Source: UBA987 sp047620825 (GTDB lineage Bacteria > Bacteroidota > Bacteroidia > NS11-12g > UBA9320). Taken from it: DNA of 23,538 bases. How positions within the stretch are numbered: position 1 is the stretch's first letter; each line of letters opens with the position of its first letter. Under the pieces are notes generated by a model. That model had not been told where the DNA came from. It saw only the letters and a program-made list of their open reading frames with translations, and did no database searches. Made by a program: the position numbers and the translations under genes. Below, in pieces: positions 1-8,076 of this stretch. The stretch covers positions 1-23,538 of the forward strand of contig JBLHOC010000034.1 of the NCBI GenBank assembly GCA_047620825.1. Reading direction: 5' to 3'.

Positions 1-81
1 GCCTTAAATAAATTATTAAAAGCGAAATACGAACCTCAAAACATTTTGAAACGAGAAGTGCAATTAATAATAGCGTGTTGA
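1..81 (+). CDS. Possible C-terminal end of an upstream gene (partial)
   Basis: The frame starting at base 1 is open for 26 codons and ends at TGA 79-81. The translated tail is rich in Lys, Leu and Ile and reads like ordinary protein, but 26 codons are too few to identify it and an open stretch of this length can occur by chance. The other two forward frames stop within the first 90 bases. Bases 82-164 show no gene, hairpin or convincing promoter. Confidence 0.3.
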   Translation, partial: ALNKLLKAKYEPQNILKREVQLIIAC

Positions 82-164
82 TCTGACTTTCTCAGCAGAC
101 CCAATTTAACGACTCATCACAAATCACAAGCATTACTGAGCGTTCTTATCATGAACTTTTCTAC

Positions 165-689
165 ATGAATGATTCGAATATAATGACCTTTAGTAGGTTG
201 GATAAACCACCGCCTAAAAGCTATTTCTACCCAAAGGGTTATTCCAAAGATTCTATAAAAGACAAAACGTGGATTGTGGTTGATACTACAACAAAAATGG
301 AACTTCCATTTAGTGATCTTTCTACATTAGACTCAACAATTCATGTTTCAGGGCCTACTTATCAAAACAGAAAATCCGTGGTGGTTTACAGCTACATTAG
401 CTGTCCGCCATGTGCAGTGCTTAAAAGCAAAATACAGGAAGAAGTCAACAAGGGAAAAATTGACAACACATTAATCGTTGTACTTAACACCTTCGATGAA
501 AAAGCGAATCTTGAAAGATTTATAGAAAAGAAGGCGTATACATTCCCGTATTATAAAACAAAGGAACGAAATGCTAACGGTTCATATCCTAAAATATGTG
601 GATACGATGAAACTGGAAATTTAGATTGGACGATTTATGGTTACGCGCCATCGGTTGTAAAAAAGGTGGTGAAATATCTGAATGAGTAG
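165..689 (+). CDS. Thioredoxin-like protein with CPPC motif
   Basis: This is a 174-residue protein of the thioredoxin-like fold. A hydrophobic beta strand (VVVYSYIS, residues 72-79) runs into the redox motif C80-P-P-C83, followed by a helix with Lys and Glu. That is the usual layout of a thioredoxin active site. Residues 87-174 continue with strand- and helix-like segments, but I cannot see the cis-Pro with certainty. Most secreted Bacteroidota relatives have a signal peptide or lipobox. None is visible here, and the in-frame codons back to the stop at 84-86 do not encode one and offer no better start. The protein is therefore cytoplasmic, N-terminally shortened, or misread upstream. It ends one base before the stop of the convergent DUF3108 gene. 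The fold is fairly sure; substrate and partner are unknown. Confidence 0.7.
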   Translation: MNDSNIMTFSRLDKPPPKSYFYPKGYSKDSIKDKTWIVVDTTTKMELPFSDLSTLDSTIHVSGPTYQNRKSVVVYSYISCPPCAVLKSKIQEEVNKGKIDNTLIVVLNTFDEKANLERFIEKKAYTFPYYKTKERNANGSYPKICGYDETGNLDWTIYGYAPSVVKKVVKYLNE

Positions 690-690
690 T

Positions 691-1488
691 CTAAAGTTTA
701 GCGTCAAATGGATTTGCTAATCCTTTGTAACCAGTTAAATCAACCTTTAAAGAACCTATCCAAATCTCTGTTTTTACACGAATCGGGAGTCTGTTACCAT
801 CGTCACTCACCCAAATGGTCATATCGTCCTCGTCCTTAAAAACACGATCAACAACCAATTGCGGGCGCAGTTTGATACATCTTACTTTCCCGAAATCACT
901 TTTAATGGTTTCAATACCAAGGTATTTGAACTTAAGGTTATAGATTTTTTGATCAAGGTAAATGTCTAAGGGAAATGTTTCACCGATATAAGCCTTACTG
1001 AAATCAATCGTTCTAGCGTAATATGTGCCACTTACAATGTCCTGCACATACTGCGGCATATCCATGTTCTTTTTAAGACCTTTTAGTTTTTTACCTTCAT
1101 GATCATAGTAAACCAAATCAGTGTCTGTGTATTTATCTTCTTGAACCGTTTTGAAATATTTTAATGGCGCAATTCCAGAAGTATCTACGTATGATTCAAA
1201 TCGATCTCTAACGTTATACATCCAATCAAAAGACTTGTTGGTTTTTCCATTAGCTACAATGTGGTAGGTGGGTCTATCTCCAATATTAATGGTTGTATCG
1301 TCAACACTCATTGTTATTCTTGCTGCATTTAACCAACCATAATGTACCCTGTAAGTAAGGTTCTCACCAAAGCCAAACGCCTTATTTGACTGCTCTCTAA
1401 ATTTGAACGCAGTATTTTCTTTTTGCGTAAAGCTGAAGTTGAAAACAATCAGCAGAATTATCGATATGTATTTTATACTTGTTTTCAT
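691..1488 (-). CDS. DUF3108 domain-containing exported protein
   Basis: The product is a 265-residue exported protein of the DUF3108 family (PF11306), a common Bacteroidota periplasmic family of unknown function. The start chosen is ATG at 1488, which gives a clean signal peptide (Lys-containing n-region, then ISIILLIVFNFSF). A TTG three codons upstream (1497) is less likely. The mature part has features I associate with the family: an early segment reading GENLTYRVHYGWLNAA, a DRFESYVD strand near residue 100, and a C-terminal segment MTIWVSDDGNRLPIRVK. These suggest a beta-rich lipocalin-like or barrel-like fold. It is transcribed divergently from the gene at 1668 and convergently with the gene at 165. 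Family assignment is confident; role is not known. Confidence 0.8.
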   Translation of the reverse strand: MKTSIKYISIILLIVFNFSFTQKENTAFKFREQSNKAFGFGENLTYRVHYGWLNAARITMSVDDTTINIGDRPTYHIVANGKTNKSFDWMYNVRDRFESYVDTSGIAPLKYFKTVQEDKYTDTDLVYYDHEGKKLKGLKKNMDMPQYVQDIVSGTYYARTIDFSKAYIGETFPLDIYLDQKIYNLKFKYLGIETIKSDFGKVRCIKLRPQLVVDRVFKDEDDMTIWVSDDGNRLPIRVKTEIWIGSLKVDLTGYKGLANPFDAKL

Positions 1489-1648
1489 AAGGGTCAATTA
1501 TGTACGCCTTAGTATATTCAATTAACGTTCCATCTATCTAGGAAATTAATTCAAAGATAATAATTAGGAGATATACCTACAGAGATACTCATATAAAAGG
1601 GTTAAAATCAACCTGTTGAAGGTCAAATGTAATTGTGATGGATACGCC

Positions 1649-1656
1649 TATATTTG
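1649..1656 (+). promoter_or_regulatory. Promoter -7 element upstream of the 1668 gene
   Basis: TATATTTG matches the Bacteroidota -7 consensus TAnnTTTG exactly and lies 11 bp before ATG 1668. No good -33 TTTG is present at about 19 bp upstream, so the call is moderate. The implied leader is very short, which supports the start at 1668 (or 1662) rather than the GTG/ATG at 1635/1638. Confidence 0.4.
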
Positions 1657-1667
1657 CGATAATGAGA

Positions 1668-2786
1668 ATGCGGATACAACATACTTTTCTAATCATTATG
1701 TTCACTTTATTGTCCACATTTTCGTATGGACAATGGAATAACTCTTTTTTCGATATTGAGCGAAGTGATACACAAATAGGGCTGATACAGCTTCATGTTG
1801 AGAGCTTAGGTTATTTTAGAAATTCGGAATTTAAGTCAACCATAGATCAAGGTCGTACCTTGTTCGGGCATCAGTTGTGGCCTGAGTTTACGTATCAAAC
1901 CAGTGCTAATGTTCAAGTGTCTTTAGGGATGTTTATCCAGCAGGATTTTGGTGCTGATGAAGTTTTTCAGCAGACACCAACTTTTAGTTTTCAGTTTCGG
2001 AACAAAGGTCACTTCTTTAGATTTGGGACTTTATTGGGCGCTACACAACACCAATTGGTAGAACCAATTTACGATCCAGAAAGAGTCATTGAGAATCGAC
2101 TTGAGAATGGATTTCAATACAAACGGAACAGTCGTAAACTTGATGGGGAGTTTTGGATAGATTGGCACAAGATGATTTATCAAAATAGTCCATTCAGAGA
2201 GGAGTTTACTACAGGAGTTAGGGTAGAACCTAAGCTGCATACAGCATCAGATAAACACATTATTTCGATACCAATAGCCGCCATTTCTTTTCACAAGGGT
2301 GGTGAGATTGACACATCACATATGCCAACCATCTCTAATTTTAACTTTGATTATGCGTTGAGGTATAGATATAAATCAAATGGTGGGTTTTTGGACTCCT
2401 TTGATTTTCAAGCGCATGCACTTTATTATGAAGACATAACAACAAACCCAGAGCAATATATTGATGGATTAGGTCAATACATCTCTGCAGCTTTTTATGC
2501 GAAAGATTTTGGTTTAATGTTCAATTACTATGATGCGCATCAATTTCATAATCCTATGGGAGATGTTGTTTTTCGAAGTGTATCTTCTCGTAATAGCACT
2601 TATGTGTTTGATTATCGCAAAGTTGTTATGGTGCGACTTCAGTGGCATAAGCCTATTGCACGGCATTTTGACTTTTTAATTCGTTCGAATTTTATGCGAA
2701 ATCTCAAGCAAGAAACAAACGACATTCTTGCTGAGTTCTATTTCCGTTGGACACCACAATTTGGATTACATCAGGTAAAGCATTGA
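1668..2786 (+). CDS. Putative outer-membrane beta-barrel protein
   Basis: This is a 372-residue exported protein that I do not recognise as a named family. ATG 1668 gives a typical signal peptide (MRIQHTF, then LIIMFTLLSTFSYG, cleavage before Gln). Earlier in-frame starts at 1635, 1638 and 1662 would only add hydrophilic residues in front. The mature chain is rich in aromatic residues and in alternating strand-like segments (such as FSFQFRNKGHFFRFG and YALRYRYK). It ends in a strand-like FYFRWTPQFGLHQVKH. This pattern fits an outer-membrane barrel or porin-like protein, but that is inferred from composition alone. It is the first gene of a tight plus-strand run that continues through 4085, and its stop overlaps the proposed start of the next gene. 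Confidence 0.7.
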   Translation: MRIQHTFLIIMFTLLSTFSYGQWNNSFFDIERSDTQIGLIQLHVESLGYFRNSEFKSTIDQGRTLFGHQLWPEFTYQTSANVQVSLGMFIQQDFGADEVFQQTPTFSFQFRNKGHFFRFGTLLGATQHQLVEPIYDPERVIENRLENGFQYKRNSRKLDGEFWIDWHKMIYQNSPFREEFTTGVRVEPKLHTASDKHIISIPIAAISFHKGGEIDTSHMPTISNFNFDYALRYRYKSNGGFLDSFDFQAHALYYEDITTNPEQYIDGLGQYISAAFYAKDFGLMFNYYDAHQFHNPMGDVVFRSVSSRNSTYVFDYRKVVMVRLQWHKPIARHFDFLIRSNFMRNLKQETNDILAEFYFRWTPQFGLHQVKH

Positions 2787-3139
2787 TTAATGAGATTCAA
2801 ACATATCAGCAACTCGAGGTGCGTAATGATTTGTTACAGGAAGTTGTTGCCCAACTAAACAAAGATTTTGGTTCTAATCTAATAGATATTCAATGGGATT
2901 CTGACAAACACAACCCTTATCATGATTTCATATTTCAAGTGAAAAGAGAGTTAGGTAGGTTGTTAAAATCAGAGAAATCAACACTTATGTCCATTCTGTA
3001 TCGCGTGGACGTATTTGAATCAAAATTGAGGGTGGTTTGGACGCTAGACCATGAAGATCAAATAAAAAAATTGACTGAATTAATATTAAATAGAGAACTA
3101 CAGAAGGTGTTAACTAGAAAACTGCATAATCAGAAATGA
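2783..3139 (+). CDS. Hypothetical protein, about 118 residues
   Basis: This is a small cytoplasmic-looking protein with no signal peptide, no membrane segment and no recognised motif. It contains helix-like amphipathic stretches (NDLLQEVVAQLNKDF near the start, IKKLTELILNRELQKVL near the end) and one conspicuous HNPYHDFIFQVKREL segment. No ATG is available at its 5' end. The best start is TTG 2783, which overlaps the preceding stop as TTGA, the same way ATGA junctions couple translation. A TTG at 2747 would extend it 12 residues into the preceding gene. The frame is open, compact in its operon and has normal protein composition, so I take it as real. Function unknown. Confidence 0.55.
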   Translation: MINEIQTYQQLEVRNDLLQEVVAQLNKDFGSNLIDIQWDSDKHNPYHDFIFQVKRELGRLLKSEKSTLMSILYRVDVFESKLRVVWTLDHEDQIKKLTELILNRELQKVLTRKLHNQK

Positions 3140-3198
3140 CGTCAGCAGCACATTCAGTAATTATAAAATCACGTAAATTGCGCTTAAATATTTTTGGT

Positions 3199-3750
3199 AT
3201 GAAACATTTATTAGGTATCGTTTTGGTAGGCACTTTGCTTTTTACAGTAGGATGTAAAGACGACGATGGGGAAACACCTCAACAAAAAGAAAAGACTAAA
3301 ACGGAGCTAGCTACAGAAGGGGCTTGGCGAATAAATGGCGGTACAATCGTGCCTTCAATCACAATTGATATTATGGGAAATGTGATTACCGTTGATGATT
3401 TTTGGGATCTACTCGCTTATCAAGGAGGTGGTACGGTTCAAGACTGCGATAAAGATAACTTGATGTTTCTAAAAACAGATTCGAGTGTAGTACTCGATGA
3501 AGGACCAAGCAAATGCGATATGAACGATCCTCAAACGGAAGACGGAGGTCTTTGGTTTTTTATTGACAATGAAACGAAGGTTAAATTCAGTAGTTTTCCA
3601 TTTGATCCTACTGGTGCTCCGCAAACTTTAGACATAGAAACGTTGACCGCAACTAATTTGGATATACACATGGTTTATGAGTTTGTAGACCCAATAGCTG
3701 GGGATACGACGGATCACGTAATAAAGATTAATTACGTTAATACGAAATAG
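3199..3750 (+). CDS. Lipocalin-like domain lipoprotein
   Basis: This is a 183-residue lipoprotein. ATG 3199 gives a short Lys-His n-region, a hydrophobic core and a lipobox ending FTVGC, followed by an acidic KDDDGE linker. An acidic stretch right after the lipid Cys is typical of Bacteroidota lipoproteins. The start at 3136 adds 21 non-signal residues and is rejected. The mature part resembles the lipocalin-like family PF13648: a Trp-Arg strand after TEGAW, a CDKDN segment followed by a strand and DEGPSKCD, then GLWFFIDNETKVKF. The two Cys of CDKD and KCD are spaced as a likely disulfide. It sits between the unknown gene ending 3139 and the ArsC-like gene, whose GTG start shares its last base (TAGTG). 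Function unknown; probably cell-surface or periplasmic. Confidence 0.75.
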   Translation: MKHLLGIVLVGTLLFTVGCKDDDGETPQQKEKTKTELATEGAWRINGGTIVPSITIDIMGNVITVDDFWDLLAYQGGGTVQDCDKDNLMFLKTDSSVVLDEGPSKCDMNDPQTEDGGLWFFIDNETKVKFSSFPFDPTGAPQTLDIETLTATNLDIHMVYEFVDPIAGDTTDHVIKINYVNTK

Positions 3751-4085
3751 TGAAAATCTATCACAATGCAAGGTGTAGCAAAAGTCGCGAAGCTTACAGT
3801 TTACTCGCCGATGCAGGTAAAGATGTTGAGGTCATAGACTATCTCAAAAATCCACTTACAGAGTCTGAACTTATTGAATTAGTTGAATTGTTAGGTATTG
3901 CACCTTTTGATTTGATTCGTAAAAAAGAGGCAATCTTCATTAAGAATTATGCAGGTAAAGATCCTAAAAGGGTGAATTGGATTAAGGCGATGGTTAAATA
4001 TCCAATTTTGATGGAACGCCCTATTGTCGTTACAGGCGATAAGGCAGTCATAGGTAGACCACCAAGTCTTGTTCTAGATATTTAA
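3750..4085 (+). CDS. ArsC/Spx-family glutaredoxin-type protein
   Basis: This 111-residue protein is of the glutaredoxin-linked arsenate reductase family (PF03960), close to the usual length of 112-118. The catalytic loop is HNARC9SKSRE, the standard ArsC C-x-x-S arrangement. The C-terminal part carries YPILMERPIVVTGDKAVIGRPP, matching the family motif that includes the arsenate-binding Arg in ERP. GTG 3750 is the start; it overlaps the preceding TAG and no better start exists. No other arsenic genes (efflux pump, ArsR repressor) are near, so a housekeeping role like that of YfgD/ArsC-like proteins is as likely as arsenate reduction. Its stop overlaps the stop of the convergent gene in a shared TTAA. 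Confidence 0.88.
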   Translation: MKIYHNARCSKSREAYSLLADAGKDVEVIDYLKNPLTESELIELVELLGIAPFDLIRKKEAIFIKNYAGKDPKRVNWIKAMVKYPILMERPIVVTGDKAVIGRPPSLVLDI

Positions 4086-4939
4086 TTCTTCCACCTTTTT
4101 AAACTATTTGGAGGAAACACCCACTCTGGTGTCACCAACGATTTGCCATTTTCTAAAGCATACCAAGGGCTATTTTGTAGGTCATTTGGATTGACAAGTA
4201 TATGGATGCTTTGAGCAGGCATATAACTTTGTGCGAGCAAAAATATTTTGTTCCCTAATGAATCTTGTGCTACATCCATAACTGTAATGGCGTGTCCGTA
4301 TGGATTCCCGGTTTCATGAAAAACATCACCAGGTTGAATATCCCTGACGTTGACCTTGACAACTTCTTTGTCCATTGACCTTGTTCCACAATACGAAAAA
4401 ACCAAATCCATATACTTTCGGAAGTTGGAATAGGTGGTGTCTGGTTTCGCAGTCTTAACCCATTGCACATTACTGCCTGATATTTTGGCCCTATAACCTT
4501 GGGCGTATGAAGACCAAGATGCCAAATGACCGCTTGTAAAATGAAATGCAATCTGACTAAACTGTTTTGTTTGGTATAAATGTTCAGCGCGTAATCGCAT
4601 TGTGGCATCAGCACACTGTTGTAAGTCTCTTGTGCCAACATCCATATCAATAACAGCATATTGAACAGTTTGATCATGCTTTAGTTGTCCGTTATACAAA
4701 TACACCTGTTTGTCCTCTTTAAGCGACAAATTTTGCAAATATGTAGCAACAGAAGAACTGTCAAATTCAAGTCGTTCATACCCTTCAGGCAAAGGGATGT
4801 CTTTTACTTGATCGATTATAAATGTTGCCTCTGGTTGTACTGTATCTGGTTCAGTGGTTTGCGCGGTGCAGCTAGAAAGCCACACCATTTGTAAAACACT
4901 TAGTAATAGGGGATTGAATATAAATCGCTTGTAGGTCAT
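4082..4939 (-). CDS. DUF4846 domain-containing lipoprotein
   Basis: The product is a 285-residue lipoprotein of the DUF4846 family (PF16138), found mainly in Bacteroidota and of unknown function. The N-terminus has a signal peptide ending in the lipobox LSSC, followed by a Thr/Glu/Pro-rich linker. Family features include IPLPEGYERL near residue 50, a conserved DVGTRDLQQCADATMRLRAEHL helix near residue 100, a SGHLASWSSYAQG segment, and the late IQPGDVFHETGNPYGHAITVMDVA. That last segment, with paired His and Gly-Asp-Val, suggests an enzyme-like or carbohydrate-contacting site. It is divergent from the peptidoglycan-type GH3 gene at 5111, 171 bp away. No clear promoter element was found in that gap. 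Confidence 0.83.
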   Translation of the reverse strand: MTYKRFIFNPLLLSVLQMVWLSSCTAQTTEPDTVQPEATFIIDQVKDIPLPEGYERLEFDSSSVATYLQNLSLKEDKQVYLYNGQLKHDQTVQYAVIDMDVGTRDLQQCADATMRLRAEHLYQTKQFSQIAFHFTSGHLASWSSYAQGYRAKISGSNVQWVKTAKPDTTYSNFRKYMDLVFSYCGTRSMDKEVVKVNVRDIQPGDVFHETGNPYGHAITVMDVAQDSLGNKIFLLAQSYMPAQSIHILVNPNDLQNSPWYALENGKSLVTPEWVFPPNSLKRWKN

Positions 4940-5110
4940 ATCTAATTATTTAACGATGAAGTTAGTAATGGTAGTATGTGAACTATAAGCTACAACGGCT
5001 GCACTAGACACGTATTCACAAGGGTTGATAAAATCTCAGCATTTAAGCTTTAGAATTATATAACATTGCGGGTACGCTTTTTGAACATATAAAGTGAAGT
5101 TTCAGAATAA

Positions 5111-8020
5111 ATGTATAAAAATCCTACCATAAAATTCTTAGCATGTGTGGCGCTCTTAATTACCACAACGAGTGGTTATGCTCCAAATCCAGATAAATAT
5201 GAATCTGATTGGGTAGATAGAACTTTTGAAAGTTTAACGGAGGACGAGCGGATTGCTCAACTTCTGATGATTGAAGTTCGACCAACTTATGGCCATGTTC
5301 ATTTGGACAAAGTTAGAAGTGATATAAATAGGTATAAAGTTGGAGGTGTAATTTTCTTTAAAGGAAACCCGCTACAAGAGGTTCGACTTACAAATGAGTT
5401 TCAAGCCATGTCTAAAACGCCATTGATGGTAGCCATTGATGGAGAATGGGGACTTGCTATGCGATTAAGTCAAACTACTTCATTTCCTTACCAAATGGGT
5501 TTGGGTGGTATTGCTGATAATAAGGTAATCTATGAAATGGGTAGAGAAATTGGACGCCAATGCAAGCGCATGGGTATCCATGTAAACTTTGCGCCAGTGG
5601 TTGATGTAAATAACAATCCCAATAACCCTGTAATCAATTATCGGTCTTTTGGCGAAGACAGAGAGAATGTAGCAGCTAAAGGGTGGGCGTATGCGAGAGG
5701 CATGCAACGAGAAAATGTAATGGCTTGTGCGAAACACTTCCCAGGTCACGGTGACACAGACGTAGATTCTCATAAGGATTTACCAGTTATAAATCACTCT
5801 CGTGAAAGACTTGATTCGATTGAATTATATCCATTTAAGTATTTAATCGACAGCGGTGTAATGAGCATTATGACGGCACATTTATACATCCCTGCTATTG
5901 ATCCAACACCCAATACCGCGATTTCTATTTCTCCGATAGGCATAAATGGGTTACTCAGAACGGAATTAGGATTCGATGGGCTGGCTTTTACAGATGCTTT
6001 AAATATGCAAGGTGTGGCAAAATTCCACGCTCCTGGGGAATTAGAGTTGAAGGCTTTAAAGGCGGGTAATGATATTTTACTTGCACCGGGAAATATTCCA
6101 AAAGCCATTGAGCTAATCAAAGCGGCAGTGAAGAGTGGAGAGATAACCCAAGAGTACGTTGATGCCAAAGTGCGGAAGGTACTTCAAGCCAAATACTGGG
6201 CTGGGCTGAATGATTTTGCGCCAATTGCTGAAGAGAATCTAATAGAAGAATTAAACTCTTCTTATGCCTCATTTTTATTAAATAAACTCATTGAAAAGCA
6301 GTTGTGCGTTGTACAGGATAAAGACAATCTGCTTCCGTTAAAAATAAATAGTAAAAAGAGGATAGCGACCTTGTCTATTGGAGGACCCAAATCGAATGAT
6401 TTCGAAAAGACATTTGACCACTATCAAAAAGCCAGTCATTTCCATTTACCGAAGGCCATTACGCAATCACAAATAGCAAACGTTGCCAAAACGTATAAAG
6501 ATTATGATGTTGTGGTTGTCACTTTGCATCAAACCAGCAGGTATCCTAGAAACAACTTTGGCGTAAATATGTCTACGGCCCGTTTTGTAAAAGCATTAAA
6601 TAAGGTAAAAAAATGTGTTTTTATAGATTTCGGGAATCCATATAACTTGAAGTTTTTTGACGGTATGAACACTGTTGTTATGGCTTATCAAGATGACAAG
6701 GCAAATCAAGTTAAATCTGCCCAAATGTTGTTTGGAGCCATTCCTGCCGATGGATTTTTACCAGTATCCGTAACACAAAATTTTAAAGTATTTAATCAAA
6801 AGGTGATTCAGGATTTGAAAATCCTGCAATATGGGGAAGCCTCAGAAGTTGGCTTTGATGAAAAACACCTGATGAAAATAGATAGTCTTGCTTTAAACGC
6901 CATTTCAGAAGGGGCAACGCCAGGGTGTCAAGTGCTGGTTGCAAGACATGGCAAGGTGATCTATCAAAAATCATTTGGTAAGCATACGTATAACGGCACA
7001 AGAGCAGTTGCGAATGATGATTTGTATGATTTGGCGTCATTAACAAAAGTGAGCGCAACCACATTGGCTGTCATGAAACTGGTAGAAGATTCTGTTATTC
7101 GACTTTCAGACCCTTTATCCAAATACCTTAAAAACTTAGATACAACGAACAAAAACGATATCACCTTAAAACAGGTTTTAACACATTCGGCGGGATTGAA
7201 AAGTTGGATACCGTTTTACAATATAAAAACATCAGATCCGTTGGTGTATGATACTACTTTTTCGAAAGTGGCTTCTGATCGATTTTGTATTAAAGTGGAT
7301 GACAATTTATACATGTGTCGGGAATTTCAAACTGTTATTTTCGGAACGATCTATGACTCAGAAATGAAAACACCGGGGTCTTATAAATACAGCGATTTGG
7401 GGATGATATTAATGCGTTACCTCATAGAGCAGGTGACACATACGACGTTGGATAGGTTTGTGGATAGTGTGTATTATGAACCGATGGGATTAAGAACTAT
7501 GACGTACAGGCCGTTATCTAAATTTTCTAAATCAGAAATTGTACCAACAGAGGACAATGCGGATTTTAGAAAAGGCTTGATTCATGGTTACGTACATGAT
7601 CCTGCTGCGGCTATGTTAGGCGGCGTTTCTGGACATGCGGGGTTGTTCTCGAACAGTGCCGATGTTGCAGCTATTATGCAAATGTTAATGAACGGCGGTT
7701 ATTACAATGGTCAGCGATTTCTAGATGACGAAACAATCAATAATTTCACAAAATATCAATATGTGAATTCAAGACGAGGCATCGGTTTCGATAAACCACA
7801 ACCCAATCGGAATAAGGTTAATCCTGTTTCTGACCTTGCTTCGCACAAAACATTTGGACATAGTGGTTTTACGGGTACCCAGATGTGGGCAGACCCCGAG
7901 AATGGCATAGTTTATGTCTTCTTATCCAATAGAGTGTATCCATCCGCTGACAATAAAAAATTAGTCAGAATGAGTGTTCGCTCTAACATTATGGATGTGA
8001 TATACGAATCCATCAGGTGA
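5111..8020 (+). CDS. Secreted GH3 (NagZ-like) / serine beta-lactamase-AmiE-like fusion
   Basis: This 969-residue, two-enzyme protein is exported by an N-terminal signal peptide (FLACVALLITTTSGYA). Residues 30-370 are a GH3 beta-N-acetylglucosaminidase domain. It has the NagZ signature K208-H-F-P-G-H-G214, the Asp219-Ser-His221 acid/base dyad loop, and the nucleophile Asp295 in AFTDALNMQG. A GH3 C-terminal-like sandwich follows to about 570. Residues 600-969 are a beta-lactamase/transpeptidase-fold domain with S643-L-T-K646, Y760-S-D762 and H917-S-G919. In Bacillus, NagZ works beside AmiE, a beta-lactamase-fold MurNAc-L-Ala amidase, so the fusion probably trims peptidoglycan fragments outside the cytoplasm by removing GlcNAc and then the peptide. 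A D-Ala peptidase or beta-lactamase role is possible. No NamZ/DUF1343 gene is in view. Confidence 0.9.
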   Translation: MYKNPTIKFLACVALLITTTSGYAPNPDKYESDWVDRTFESLTEDERIAQLLMIEVRPTYGHVHLDKVRSDINRYKVGGVIFFKGNPLQEVRLTNEFQAMSKTPLMVAIDGEWGLAMRLSQTTSFPYQMGLGGIADNKVIYEMGREIGRQCKRMGIHVNFAPVVDVNNNPNNPVINYRSFGEDRENVAAKGWAYARGMQRENVMACAKHFPGHGDTDVDSHKDLPVINHSRERLDSIELYPFKYLIDSGVMSIMTAHLYIPAIDPTPNTAISISPIGINGLLRTELGFDGLAFTDALNMQGVAKFHAPGELELKALKAGNDILLAPGNIPKAIELIKAAVKSGEITQEYVDAKVRKVLQAKYWAGLNDFAPIAEENLIEELNSSYASFLLNKLIEKQLCVVQDKDNLLPLKINSKKRIATLSIGGPKSNDFEKTFDHYQKASHFHLPKAITQSQIANVAKTYKDYDVVVVTLHQTSRYPRNNFGVNMSTARFVKALNKVKKCVFIDFGNPYNLKFFDGMNTVVMAYQDDKANQVKSAQMLFGAIPADGFLPVSVTQNFKVFNQKVIQDLKILQYGEASEVGFDEKHLMKIDSLALNAISEGATPGCQVLVARHGKVIYQKSFGKHTYNGTRAVANDDLYDLASLTKVSATTLAVMKLVEDSVIRLSDPLSKYLKNLDTTNKNDITLKQVLTHSAGLKSWIPFYNIKTSDPLVYDTTFSKVASDRFCIKVDDNLYMCREFQTVIFGTIYDSEMKTPGSYKYSDLGMILMRYLIEQVTHTTLDRFVDSVYYEPMGLRTMTYRPLSKFSKSEIVPTEDNADFRKGLIHGYVHDPAAAMLGGVSGHAGLFSNSADVAAIMQMLMNGGYYNGQRFLDDETINNFTKYQYVNSRRGIGFDKPQPNRNKVNPVSDLASHKTFGHSGFTGTQMWADPENGIVYVFLSNRVYPSADNKKLVRMSVRSNIMDVIYESIR

Positions 8021-8034
8021 TTTTTTCACCTTTG
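8016..8034 (+). terminator. Weak hairpin at the end of the GH3 gene
   Basis: GGTGA (8016-8020, including the stop) can pair with TCACC (8026-8030) across a TTTTT loop, extended by one A-T pair. Only three T follow, so termination would be inefficient. Confidence 0.2.
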
Positions 8035-8062
8035 ATTCGTAATCAATTCGATTTTAGTATTC
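8031..8062 (+). promoter_or_regulatory. Possible promoter for the DUF4197 gene
   Basis: TTTG at 8031-8034, then 20 bp, then TAGTATTC at 8055-8062, 14 bp before the ATG at 8077. The -33 is exact. The -7 matches TAnnTTTG at four of the six fixed positions (TA and the middle TT), so this is a weak call supported mainly by position. Confidence 0.28.
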
Positions 8063-8076
8063 AATAATTATATACA

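Noticed and set aside
3189..3196. TATTTTTG, an exact -7 box before the lipocalin-like lipoprotein
   Set aside because: It ends only 2 bp before ATG 3199, so transcription would start at or after the start codon; no -33 is present and the gene sits in an operon-like run.
3750..4085. Part of an arsenic-resistance operon
   Set aside because: No arsenite pump, ArsR or arsenic chaperone gene adjoins; only the ArsC/Spx-like family call is kept.
5023..5035. Fnr-like TTGAT-AAA-ATC before the GH3 gene
   Set aside because: Spacing is 3 instead of 4 and the second half-site is incomplete.
5794..6168. 124-codon minus-strand open frame inside the GH3 gene
   Set aside because: It lies opposite strong GH3 motifs including the nucleophile Asp and has the biased composition of an antisense shadow.
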